Shown: one piece after another, positions 8,773 to 22,944 of the stretch | How the letters are laid out: the number at the start of each line of letters is the position of its first letter | Numbering within the stretch: position 1 is the stretch's first letter | From: Lithobates sylvaticus | Lineage: Eukaryota; Chordata; Amphibia; Anura; Ranidae | Length of the DNA: 64,000 nucleotides | NCBI GenBank assembly: GCA_028564925.1 | Contig: CM053032.1 | Location: forward strand, 122,717,490-122,781,489 | Direction: 5' to 3' | The notes under the pieces: model-generated | What the model saw: the letters and a program-made list of their open reading frames with translations, nothing else | What the model was told of the DNA's origin: nothing | The model's database searches: none | Position numbers and translations under genes: made by a program

Positions 8773-10681
8773 TAGGGATGAGCCCGATGTTCGGGCGTTC
8801 GCCTGTTCGCCAAATAGCGAACAATTTGGGGTGTTCGCGGCAAATTCGAAAGCCGCGGAACACCCTTTAAAAGTCTATGGGAGAAATCAAAAGTGCTAAT
8901 TTTAAAGGCTTATATGCATGGTATTGTCATAAAAAGTCCTGAACCAGGGAACATGTATCAGTGCAAAAAAAAAGCTGTTTTTTCAGGAGCAGTGATTTTA
9001 AAAATGCTTAAAGTGAAACAATAAAAGTGAAATATTCCTTTAAAATTCGTCTATAGTATGCCTGTAAAGTGGCACATTTTTCCTGTGTTTATAACAGTCC
9101 CTGCACAAAATGACATTTCTAAAGGAAAAAAAGTCATTTAAAAGTACTCACGGCTATAATGAATTGTCGGTCCCGGCAATACAAATAAAATAAGTCATTG
9201 AAAAAAAAACGGCATGGGATCCATTACCCTTTGGCCCTTTGGGTCTGGTATGAATATTAAGGGGAACCCCGCGCCAAAATTAAAAAAAAAAATTCACAAA
9301 AAAGTGTCAAAATGTTACAAATGACAAGACACGGCTTGGGACAAGTCCTTTATTAAAAAATAAAAAAATAAAAATGTCCCACGAAGTCATTCATCTTCTT
9401 CTCTTGCTCCGCGGACCGAAAAAGAAAAAAAAAGCTGCGACCGACCCGCCTTCATGGGGTCCGCAGGTGACAGTTCTTTTATAATTGAGGGTGGGGCCAC
9501 ACGGTGATGTTCCCGGGTTACCCCACCCCCCTCTGATGAACGGACTTCCCTATGTCTTTCCCGAGGTGTCAGAGGGGGCGGGGCCACCTGGCTTTTTTCT
9601 TTTGGTCTGCGGAGCGAGAGAAGAAGATGAATGGACTTCGTGGGACATTTTTGTTTTTTTATTTTTTAATAAAGGACTTGTCCCAAGCCGTGTCTTGTCA
9701 CTTTTACCATTTTGACACTTTTTTTGTGAAATGGTAGGGGTAAATTTGTACCCCATTACCATTTCACACAGGGGGGAGGCCGGGATCTGGGGGTCCCCTT
9801 GTTAAAGGGGGCTTCCAGATTCTGATAAGCCCCCTGCCCGCAGACCCCCACAACCACCGGCAAGGGTTGTGGGGATGAGGCCCTTGTCCCCATCAACATG
9901 GGCCCTTGTCCCCATGAGGCCCTTGTCCCCATCAACAAAGTGCTCTGGGGGTTACCTTCCCTTGTTGAGGGCATGTGGCCTGGTAGGGTTCAGGAGGGGG
10001 GGCACTCTCTCGTCCCCCCCTTTTCCTGTGGCCTGCCAGGTTGCGTGCTCGGATAAGGGTCTGGAATGGATTTTTGGGGGGACCTCCACGCCATTTTTTT
10101 TGGTGCGGGGTTCCCCCTAAAATCCATACCAGACCTGAAGGGCCTGGTATGGAATTTGGGGGGACCCCCACGCAATTCATTTTTCCCCTCAATATTCATA
10201 CCAGACCCAAAGGGCCTGGTAATCGACTGGGGGACTCCCATGCCGTTTTTTTCAATGACTTAATTTATCTGTATTGATGGGAGCGACAATTCATTATAGC
10301 CGCAAGTACTTTTAAATTACTTTTTTTCCTTTAGAAATGTCATTTTGTGCAGGGACTGTTATAAACACGGGAAAAATGCGCCACATTACAGGCATACTAT
10401 AGACACCCCCCAGGTATGAAATTTAAAGGAATATTTCACTTTTATTGTTTCACTTTAAGCATTATAAAAGCATTATAAAAATCACTGCTCCCGAAAAAAT
10501 TGCAGTTTTTAAAACGCTTGCATTTTTAAAAAGCTTGCATATAAGCCTTTACAATTAGCACTTTTGATTATTCATGTTTGTGTCCCATAGACTTTAATGG
10601 TGTTCACGTGTTCAAACACATTTTTTGCCTGTTGTCATGTTCTGCTGTGAACCGAACCGGGGGGTGTTCGGCTCATCCCTA
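8773..10681. mobile_element. hAT-type foldback element, copy 2
   Basis: The ends are TAGGGATGAGCCCGATG and, reversed, TAGGGATGAGCCGAACACC. The flanks CTGTTGAA (8765-8772) and CTGTTCAA (10682-10689) agree at 7 of 8 bases, the duplication length of hAT insertions. Nearly the whole 1.9 kb is an inverted repeat centred near 9540. Each arm has an AATAAA pointing outward (9349-9354 minus, 9668-9673 plus), a short GAGAGAAGAAGATGAATG-type tract and the CCATACCAGACC / GGGGACCCC units shared with copy 1. A TATA-like TTATAA remains in the left arm near 9477. No transposase is encoded. Confidence 0.85.
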
Positions 10682-10689
10682 CTGTTCAA

Positions 10690-11074
10690 CTACCAAAGTG
10701 AATGTTAGTGAATGGGGTGAACCTGTTTTTACTTTGAATACCCAATCATGTGCAAAGGGAAAAAAAATTGATTTTTGCTAGTACATGATTAAGTATGCAG
10801 GATATACACCCCTTCATCTTATCCCCTAACATTTACTTTGTAAAGTGAACATACACTTTCCAAAATTAGCATTCACTTTATTGGTGAACAGTCTCCAATA
10901 CTTTTGTAAATTAACTTCAAAGTGTTTAAAGGGAAGCAATCATCACATACAGCTCTACTTTACTCATTTCAAAACTGCTTTCAAGAGTTACCCGAAACAA
11001 CTAAATGGCTGGACCATTCCTTCTCGTCCTTCCAAACTCAGCTTCCCATTATCTATTTTAAATCTATTTTGAAG
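10690..11074. other. right part of a split repeat; no gene
   Basis: The block up to about 10900 carries CAAAGTGAATGTTAGTGAAT and TTTGTAAAGTGAACATAC. This resembles the inverted arms at 16126-16721, so it is probably the same old MITE family, here interrupted by foldback copy 2. The remainder is unassigned. Confidence 0.4.
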
Positions 11075-11717
11075 TAAAATGGGCAATCATTGTAACATTT
11101 TGGAAAGTAAGTTTCCAGCTAAGAATAGGCACCACAAGAATCTGGGTGTTCTGGTAGATCATACGCTTAATAATAGCATACAATGCCAAACTGCAGTTTT
11201 CAAACAAGTAACATGCTTTCTTGTATTAGGTATAGACTCAGAGGAGAGAGAGAGACATAATCCTTCCCCTGTACAAATCATTATTAAGACCTCATATGCA
11301 AAATGCAGTTCAATTTTGGGCATCGGTTCACAAAAAAGTATATCAGAGAACTGGAGAGAGTGCAGAGAAGGGCAACCAAACTGATAAGTAGCATGGAGGA
11401 GCTCAGGTATGAGGAAAGATTAGAGGAAAATTATTTATTCTAACTTGAGAAGAGGAAATTAAGGGGGGTATGATCAACATGTATAAAAATATAAGCGGTC
11501 CATATAGGGAACTTGGTGTAGCCAGGGGTAGTTGATTCAGATAATATCTGATTGCCTCCTGGGGGATCATGCTTTATTGTTTTTTCCTTCTTCTGGATCA
11601 CCTGTGAGTATAGGATTGTGTATATGGAGGTTTTCTATGTGTTTGTGCTTTTTTTTCACTAGTCATTCAACTAGATGGGCTTGCGTCTTTTTTTCAACCT
11701 GACTAACTATGTAACTA
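11075..11717 (+). mobile_element. CR1-like LINE, 3' end
   Basis: 5'-truncated LINE. Broken frames encode the CR1 reverse-transcriptase C-terminus: NLGVLVDHTLNNS, then a degraded copy of the LPLYKSLVRPHLEYAVQFWA block, then the RVQRRATKL and LEKRRLRGDMI blocks. It ends with the tail TTCAACCTGACTAACTATG. The coding region is interrupted by several stops and frameshifts, so it is inactive. Confidence 0.85.
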
Positions 11718-11903
11718 CAGTCTCTGCTATAGCAATTGTTAGCAAGAAAAACTTTTTCTGTGTTCCATTTGACCCTAGGTATTTATTTTGTTATCTAAGT
11801 GATCATATTCCTGAACATAAAAGCTAAGACACACCTTTATTATTGGCTATTAATCTCTCTCTTAGAAAAGGGAGGCAGGAGCATGGGATCCCATTTAATA
11901 CAT

Positions 11904-12580
11904 AGCCATATTTATTAACTACAAATAAAAGGACTTGCATCACAGCAGCTCTGTGTCAGAGTAGGCAAGTAGAAAGCAGAATGATAAGGGCTGAATGTAG
12001 CAGCAGCAGTGAGGGATCCCAGAGCTGGCTCAGGAGCGACCCACCCCCCACTGGATGACAGCTCGTATTCACCCTGTGTAGCGTCTGCCGCACCGTTCTG
12101 CCTCGTGGTTGCCCTCTGGGATAGCTTGTTCCGAAGGAGTTCCTTCTTTTTCAAACCAATTGTTTAAATAAGCTTGGGACAGGAGAGAGTAGCAGTAACC
12201 GAAAGGCTGGCATCAGCATCTCGCTGCTGGCTTAACTGTTACCACGTCACTCCCCTCTCTTCCGAGCCCATAAAAAAAATCTGTACCATATAGGGGGCTG
12301 GTTTGAAAAAGAAGAAACTCCTTTGAAACGCATTACTGGCCCCTGTCAGATGCAGAGTGCAGCCATGAGGAAGAACGGTGATGGCAGACGCTACTCAGGG
12401 TGAAAACAAGCTGTCATATGTAGGGGTTCCCTCCTAAGCCGGCTCTGGGATCACTCACTGATGCTGCTACATCCCACCCCCTACCTTGGAATACATCCTG
12501 CTTTCTACTTTTCTATGCTGAAACAAAGCTGCTGTGATGTAAGTGTGCTTTTATTTGTAGTTAATAAATGTGGCTAATGT
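11904..12580. mobile_element. PLE-like inverted unit, copy 1
   Basis: The arms at about 11904-12156 and 12299-12580 are inverted copies of each other around a 140-bp loop. The arms start in TTAACTACAAATAAAAG and end at the loop in TTTTTCAAACC. The right arm contains GAAACTCCTTTGAAACGCA, resembling the GAAACGCGT motif I associate with the non-coding ends of amphibian Penelope-like elements. No coding frame. I found no target duplication here, so family assignment rests on the motif and on likeness in form to the units at 23180, 27439 and 45055. Confidence 0.5.
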
Positions 12581-12963
12581 GGCTAATAAGTGTTGGTATC
12601 TGGATTGTGTAGCTGTTAAAATAAACCTATACTCAAACGTTAACAGTCTTGCTTGAACGAATAGATGAAGAACAATACAATGCAAGACATTTCTGTAAAA
12701 ATGCTGCTCTGGGTAATAATACATAGAGTAATAAAAACATAAATAACCACAAGCCTAATAATTTGGTCATATCATTTCTGCTGAAGAGGTGGATGAGCCA
12801 ATCTGAACTCCTATCCTACTCTTTATTACACCATCACATGAAAAAATGAACACAGGAGGATGCTTGGGAGAGCAATTTCTCCAGAAAAGGTCTTGTCTAC
12901 TCCTCTGTTATTCTTTAAAACCTTTCCTCCTTGTGTCGATTTTTTTATTTTAATTTTTTTATT

Positions 12964-13020
12964 GGTTGAACTAGATGGACTAGTGTCTTTTTTTCAACCT
13001 GATTAACTATGTAACTATGT
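12964..13020 (+). mobile_element. CR1-like LINE tail fragment
   Basis: Only the terminal segment is present: GGTTGAACTAGATGGACTAG followed by the TTCAACCTGATTAACTATG tail. Confidence 0.75.
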
Positions 13021-13639
13021 GTCTGTATAGTAGAATTTGACTTTACACTGTTTATGGTATACTGTTTCTGTCACCTATAATGGGATATCCCTTGCGAGGG
13101 ACAGCTGGGTGGAGCTGGGAAAAAGATAAGTAACAAGATCTCATCAACCAAATCTGCCAGAAATCTAGTGAGAGGGTGGGCAACTCAGTCATATATTATC
13201 CACCCAAAAACTGAAATAACAGGTTTCAGTATAATTACTTTATTTTATTACATGTACTAACCTACTTCTAGTGAAGCAAAGGCCAACATTCAAAGGGTAG
13301 TGACTGAATGTAAGTAATTAAAATCATCTTTCATTGTTTTTCTTACAATTAATTTATGAAAACTGAATTCTGTTTAACATGGGAAATATGAAATCATTGG
13401 ACTCTACAATTGATGATAGCACAATAAGCTATACTCGTATATTTACGTTACTTAAACCATTGCATTATATTGCCATCGCCTAGCAAATTTTGGTAACTTT
13501 TTCATTAATAAAAAAATATCTATGCAGGCCTTTCAAGTAGCTCCCATTCATCTCAGCTAATAAAAATATTATAAATACTATCAATATTATTATTGTTACA
13601 CAGTCATCTTCTTGCCAATGCTTCACATCTTTGCTCTGC
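13021..13639. other. intergenic, no gene seen
   Basis: AT-rich sequence; nothing recognised. Confidence 0.5.
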
Positions 13640-14021
13640 CTAAAGTGGTGTTCCACCCCAAAAAACAAAAAATCATGAATGTGCCTAAAAAAAAAAAAAA
13701 AAACAACATTTGGAAAAAAAAATTTCTACTCACCTCTAAATGGCTGTTGCTAGGGGGTCCCTCGTAGTCTGCCTCCTTCAGTGCCTGGGCTCTTGACGTC
13801 ACTTCCCCTCGGCAGTGGGTGCCCGGCTGTGAATCCACAGCTGGGTGCCCACAGTTACAAACCCGGCGCCGCCGAACAGAGGGGGAGATGAGCGGGGCTT
13901 CGATCCCCCGCAACACTGGACCCTGGGACAGGTAAGTGTCCAATTATTAAAAGTCAGCAGCTGCAGTATTTGTAGCTGCTGACTTTTAATTTTTTCCTTT
14001 TAAATGGGAACCCCTCTTTAA
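13640..14021. mobile_element. TTAAAG-type MITE
   Basis: The left end reads TAAAGTGGTGTTCCACCCC and the reversed right end TTAAAGAGGGGTTCCCATT, an imperfect inverted repeat with TTAA-like ends. Near the right end is a 17-bp perfect hairpin stem (13946-13962 and 13974-13990, ATTAAAAGTCAGCAGCT). No coding capacity. Confidence 0.7.
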
Positions 14022-15240
14022 GAACTATGCAATCTTCAGAATCTTTTACATCTAACATAGTTTTGGGTGTATTGGATGGTTGTTCCACCACTATTCTCTT
14101 TGGCTCTATCCATTGACCTTTACGTCACTACTGTGATTGTAAGGGCCAGCGGTTACCCTGTATCGGATGGAGGTATAGTGGATGGAGATGTAGAAGGTTA
14201 TTTAGTCTGCATTGCTTTTTAGGAGAAGGAAGATCTAAAGCACCAGAAATGGAACAGGTACAGTAAGTATTAATATTCTACTTTTTGTAGGAATCTTCTT
14301 TTATTTTTTTTTATGAGGCAGCAGAGTCATGTGCATGTCTATTCAATCACAACATACACTACTGAGCCAGTTAATCTAGGCGGGGGAGAAACATTTTTTT
14401 GAACTGAATCTTCTTGTATATTGCAGCTGTTCTTCTAATTAACAGGTCAGCACAAGGGATTTTTGCCCAGTACATAGCCATATGTGCTTGGCTAAAATGA
14501 GCATGCATGATTTTTTAACAATCATTCTACTGAACAAACATGAGCTATCTTGACCTTTCAAATGCAATTTAATTTCTATAGGCATCTTAAACGGATATGT
14601 CAAGTTAAGAAGTTAGGTCATGCAAATGACTTAGAACTATTGTGTGATACCAAACCTCAGCTATTACACCAGCCCCTACCCCACCCAGCTGGCAGATTCA
14701 CAATTGGCTGACTCACTGTATATTTCAAAACAGAATCCTAAGCAACCCAACCTATCTTGTGGCATATTTGATTGTTTTCAGACTGTGACTGTTTTTTTTT
14801 TTTTTAATTTGTTTTTTAGTGTTCACATGCCTCTGTCAAATTCAGTGAAACATATATCTCATACACACCCTTAGAATGCACTTGACACTTTTCCAACAGA
14901 ATAAAAAAAAACATAATTTAAAACTAAACAGATGCACATACACAGTTCTATATTCTGTACAAGAACTCCTTGTCACACTGACATAACACTCCAGTGCATG
15001 TTCTAGCTTGCTGGAATATCCCTTCACTGTTAACAGATGACAATGAAATGTCAGGAGCCCTTAGGTTATAAAGTCATCACTGCTGATACCAGTTATATAG
15101 ATAATCTGCCTTAAGCAATGGCAGACAGATTTAAAGCCAAGTTAGCAGTTTATAGAACATCTTTACTACTGAAAAAAAGATATCCTTTACCTTCAATTAA
15201 AACTACCAAGATTATCTGTGTAAGTGTAGGGCTATTTGTT
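14022..15240. other. intergenic, no gene seen
   Basis: AT-rich DNA with short T- and A-runs. No coding frame with family resemblance was found. Confidence 0.5.
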
Positions 15241-15243
15241 TTA

Positions 15244-15381
15244 GGCTGGGTTCACACTATTGTGTATTGGATGCGGGATCCCCTGGTGCGAATCTGCACA
15301 GGAGCCCTGTGCATCTTTTGGTCCGTTTCAGGTCCAAATTCAGACAAAAATTTGGCATGCGAAGATAATGTGAACCCAGCC
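15244..15381. mobile_element. short Harbinger-like MITE (GGCTGGGTTCACAC family)
   Basis: The ends are GGCTGGGTTCACACTAT and, reversed, GGCTGGGTTCACATTAT. The flanking three bases are TTA and TCA, consistent with a TWA target with one change. A one-ended relative lies at 33331-33480. Confidence 0.8.
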
Positions 15382-15394
15382 TCAAGCTCATTAC

Positions 15395-15823
15395 CTTTTA
15401 GCAATTTTATAGACCATAGGGTTTGTTATTGGATAGAAAACTGGCTATGGGGATGTGTCCAAAGGGTGGTGATAAATAATGTAATAATGTGTACTCAGAA
15501 TGGTCTAGAGTGATTATTGGGGTACCCCAAGGCTCTGTACTGGCACCGATTCTGTTTAATTTATTTATAAATGATATAGAGGATGGGATAAATAGCTCAA
15601 TCTCAGTTTTTGCTGACAACACATAAAGAAGTAGGGCAATAATATCACAGCGGGATATAGAAACTTTACAAGAGGACCTGAATAAATTAATGGAGTGGGC
15701 AACTAGATGGCAAGTTATTCACTAGGGGGAGAACCCCTAGGGGATTCCAGGTTGGAGAAAGATCTGGGAGTCCTAGTAGAAGACAGACTGAACAATAGTA
15801 TTAAAGCAATAGTATTAAAGGGT
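15395..15823 (+). mobile_element. CR1-like LINE, reverse-transcriptase fragment
   Basis: The sequence encodes GVPQGSVLAPILFNLFINDI (RT motif B region) and then ISVFADNT, where the conserved FADD of RT motif C has become FADN. Next come remnants of the EKDLGVLVEDRLNNS block. Both ends are lost and the frame is interrupted. The loss of the second catalytic Asp and the missing domains make it a dead fragment. Confidence 0.85.
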
Positions 15824-16125
15824 GCAGAAAGTTTTGGTCTACCATATGTAATGCTAATGTATTATGATGACTGATTTTTGTAACTAAATGCAAAGTCATA
15901 TACCCAGAAAGGATGTATTGACCACATAGCTCAGAATGTAAGCTGAGCTTTATGCACCCAAGACATCTCTAACATCATAATTTGTTCCATATTCACTGAA
16001 AAGCTGGAGGTGAAAACAGTTCATTCACATAGCAAATGTGCCACATTGATTTAATGTATGACAAAACATTAGGGTTGATTTAATAAAGAGGCATAGGCTG
16101 TTCCTTTAGAAGAGTGAATATTCTC

Positions 16126-16866
16126 TTTACAAAGTGAATGATGGTAAATAAGGTGAACGTGTGTTTATTTGAATAGCCAATAATGTAAGTGAACATACTC
16201 CTTGCAAAGTGAAAGCCTCAATCACCCTAAATGCACAGGTGTCTAGCAAAAGAGAGGTAAGGGGGCACTTCACATCTTTTTGCACAATTCATAAATCATA
16301 GCCAATGATTCTCTTATATTTTCTGGAAAATGTACAGTATAAACAATATTGCAAAATCACATGGAGGTATCATTTAAAAACAAACTATTTTACAAAGTGG
16401 TATGGTTTGTTTTTTTTTACAAAGAATATCATTACATTACATTACAACAAAATCTCATGCTGTCACAATTTTGTCAGCCCAGAGGTGGAATTCCAAGTGA
16501 AATATTTTCCAGCAAATAGAAGAGAATCATTGGCTATGATTGATGAACTGTGCCAAAAGATGTGAAATGCCCCTCTTACCTCTCTTTTGCTAGACACCTG
16601 TGCATTTGGGGTGATTGAGGCTTTCACTTTGCAAGGTGTATGTTCACTCACCCATTATTGGCTATTCAAATCAACACAAGTTCACCTTATTTACCAACAT
16701 TCACTTTGTAAAGAGAATATTTGCAAAATCAGATGGAGGTATAATTTTATAACAAACTATTTTACAAAGTGGTATGGTTTGTTTTTACAAGGAATATCAT
16801 TACATTACAACAAAATCTCATGCTGTCACAATTTTGTCAGCCCAGAGGTGGAATCATAAGTGAAAT
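16126..16866. repeat. composite inverted and direct repeat
   Basis: Four blocks lie in order. 16126-16320 is an arm whose inverted partner is 16520-16721 (shared GCACAGGTGTCTAGCAAAAG, forward or reversed). Interleaved are direct repeats 16351-16503 and 16723-16866, which share GCTGTCACAATTTTGTCAGC. No gene. Relatives of the arms occur near 10690-10900. Confidence 0.8.
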
Positions 16867-17992
16867 GCCTTATGGATTTTACTGCTAAGGATTCAGTCAT
16901 TAATTGGCATGAAGAACAAGCATGAAGAACATTACATTCTGGGGTAAGCGTTTACATTGTACCCAGAAGTGTTTTTTATTTGAAAAATATTGTCCATTCA
17001 GAAAATAATACAATTATCCATTTTTTAAAACAAAAGTTAATAATACAATCTGTTTAGGATTACTGTAGATATCTATCTCTGAAAAAGTACTTTTTTGCAT
17101 TTAATCTATATCAACATCAACATCAACATTATTAGTACAATTTGTAACATTTTTTTTTTTGCAAAATCTATTTTTAAGAAAATAATATCTAAAGTTGACT
17201 CTAATATTAGTGTGTTATTCATTTAATACGACAAAATAGAAACTGTTTAAAGTATTAGAAGCAAAACAGTTACATTTTTTCCTCTTCCCTATGGTTTCTG
17301 AACTACAGAACTATTTTGTTACCAGAGGGCCTATAATTTATTGTGTAACTAATTGAATTGAATTAGGGGTTTTCTGAATAGTTTGTTTGTTTTCATATAT
17401 CTGGCTTCAATAAAATAATTTTTACAAGTTATAAAGATGATATAGTTTAAGCTGCTGACTTTTGTTGTTAGTGTGCTATCCTTGAATACATGAAAATAAA
17501 AAAAACTACTACATTTTTGTCATTCTATAAAATACACTGCAAAGCTTACCTTATACGATTAGGAATGCCTCTGAAGTCCTCACTCTATTTTAGTGTAAAT
17601 GGCAATACTTTCATAGTAATATTTCACAAGCAGTTATAGGATTTCTGTGATGCAATTAGGGAGGTGCCTGTGTGTGTTTTATAGGAACCTATATGCAAAG
17701 AAATAGCAGAGAAAGAATTCAGCTACACCCTGTTTTTTTGGCAGTCAAACAGATGGAAGAATTGGGAGGTGGCTGAGAGCTGTAATATGTTCTGTTCTGT
17801 CTTAGTCATAGCTAAATTTTTCTTGGTAGAATGACTGAAAAAGAATAACTAAACCATGCCATAATGATGCACAGAGAAACCTCGGGAAACGTCTTTGTTT
17901 ACAAAAACACAGATTCACAACTAGGAAGAAAAACTATGTGTGGGTGACCATGTGGTACTGGAATGAGCCACGGTTAAAAAGGAAACAGTGTT
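16867..17992. other. intergenic, no gene seen
   Basis: Very AT-rich; no coding or structured feature recognised. Confidence 0.5.
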
Positions 17993-18092
17993 TTTTCTAC
18001 AACATTCTCTTTACATTTTAAATTTACATTATTAATTTTTAAGGTTACATAGTAAGTCAGGTTGAAAAAAGACCATCTAGTTCAACCTGTAG
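17993..18092 (-). repeat. CR1-like tail plus flank, left copy
   Basis: CAACATTCTCTTTACA, then TTAATTTTTAAGGTTACATA, then the reversed CR1 tail. The same arrangement, flank included, occurs at 21688-21788 on the far side of the Tc1 pair. Confidence 0.75.
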
Positions 18093-18146
18093 AAAGGGAA
18101 AAAAAAAAAAAAACCACACACACACACATGTATATATATATATATA
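18093..18146. repeat. A-run, CA and TA simple repeats
   Basis: Poly-A, then CACACACACA, then TATATATATA, leading directly into the Tc1 end. The TA tract supplied the TA target. Confidence 0.9.

Positions 18147-19767
<1,621 letters not shown>

Positions 19768-19805
<38 letters not shown>
19768..19805. repeat. 38-bp TA spacer between Tc1 copies
   Basis: Pure TA dinucleotides joining the right end of copy A to the left end of copy B. TA is the target of every Tc1 insertion, so both landed in, or the second landed beside, one TA microsatellite. Confidence 0.95.
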
Positions 19806-21687
<1,882 letters not shown>

Positions 21688-21789
21688 GTTTTCTCCACAA
21701 CATTCTCTTTACATAGTTAACAGTTAATTTTTAAGGTTACATAGTTAGTCAGGTTGAAAAAAGACACAAGTCAATCTAGTTCAACCTAT

Positions 21790-21845
<56 letters not shown>

Positions 21846-22532
21846 CAATCCCATATACACAATCCTATACCCACAGTTGATGCAGAGGAAGGCAAAAACC
21901 CCCAGCAAAGCATGAACCAATTTGCTCCAGCAGGGGGAAAAAATCCTTTCTGCTCCCCCAAGGGGCAATCAGATTTTCCCTGGATCAACTTTACCTATAA
22001 ATGTTAGTATAATTCCACATTTTCACAGCTTCTACTGTGAAGAAACCTTTCCATATTTAGAGATTACATTTTTTTTCCTCTAGAAGTAAAGAGTGTTCCA
22101 TTGTCCTCTGTGATGACCTTAATGTGAATAACTCACCACCAAGTTCACTATATGGACCCCTTATGTATGTATACATGTTGATCATATCCCCCCTAAATCT
22201 CCTCTTCTCAAGAGAAAATAATTTCAGTTCCTCTAAACTTTCCTTATAGCTGAGCTCCTCCTTGCCGCTTATCAGCTTGGTTGTTCTTTTCTGTACCTTC
22301 TCCAATTCCCTGATATCCTTTTTGTGAACTGGTGCCCAAAACTGAACTGCATATTCCAGATGAGGTCTTACTAAAGATTTGTACAGGGGCAAAATTATAT
22401 TTTTCTCTCTGGAGTCCATACCTCTCATTACAAGAAAGGACTTTGCTCACTTTGGAAACCACAGCTTCACATTGCATGCTTTATTAAGCTTATGATCTAC
22501 CAAAACAACCAGATCCTTCTCCACCATTGATT
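21688..22532 (-). mobile_element. CR1-like LINE, 3' part, split by L1
   Basis: The CR1 itself starts at about 21738 with the reversed tail, followed by a poly-A/TA tract. Minus-strand frames at 22057-22477 encode LPLYKSLVRPHLEYAVQFWA and the SLEKRRFRGDMINMYTYIRG block of the CR1 RT C-terminus. The sequence breaks off at 22532 inside the block that reads CCAGATCCTTCTCCACCATT. Comparison with the CR1 at 38689-40022 shows that the next CR1 sequence, minus about 265 bp, resumes at 31412 after the L1. The 50 bp before the tail duplicate the flank at 17993. Confidence 0.85.
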
Positions 22533-22944
22533 GAGAGTGAGAGCGTGTGAGCGTAGTGACGCAGGCTCTAATCTTGTGATGATTCCAGTAAGAGATGGCA
22601 TCTGCAGCTGACTTCCTTCCCGCGATGGCTGAGAGAGAAGTGGATCAGTGAGGATTGTACGGTGGGCAGACAGTGGAAGGACCCCGGCCCCCGTCCCCCG
22701 TCCCCATAGCCTGTAGCTCCCGGCAGTTCCCGACTGTGGATGGTGGACATCTTCTGACCCCTTTTCCCTATCCGGGTCAGCCAGATAATGGAGGCATAGC
22801 CAGGGAGAAGACCACATGTGGAAGCGGTGAAGGGGGGCTGTGGACAAGACTGTGGGCTATAAACTGCTTCATAAGAAGGGGGGGAAGTGTGGAAGGCTGC
22901 AGGAGGAGGAGAAGAGGGGAAGTGGTTAGGGGGACGAAGAGTCT

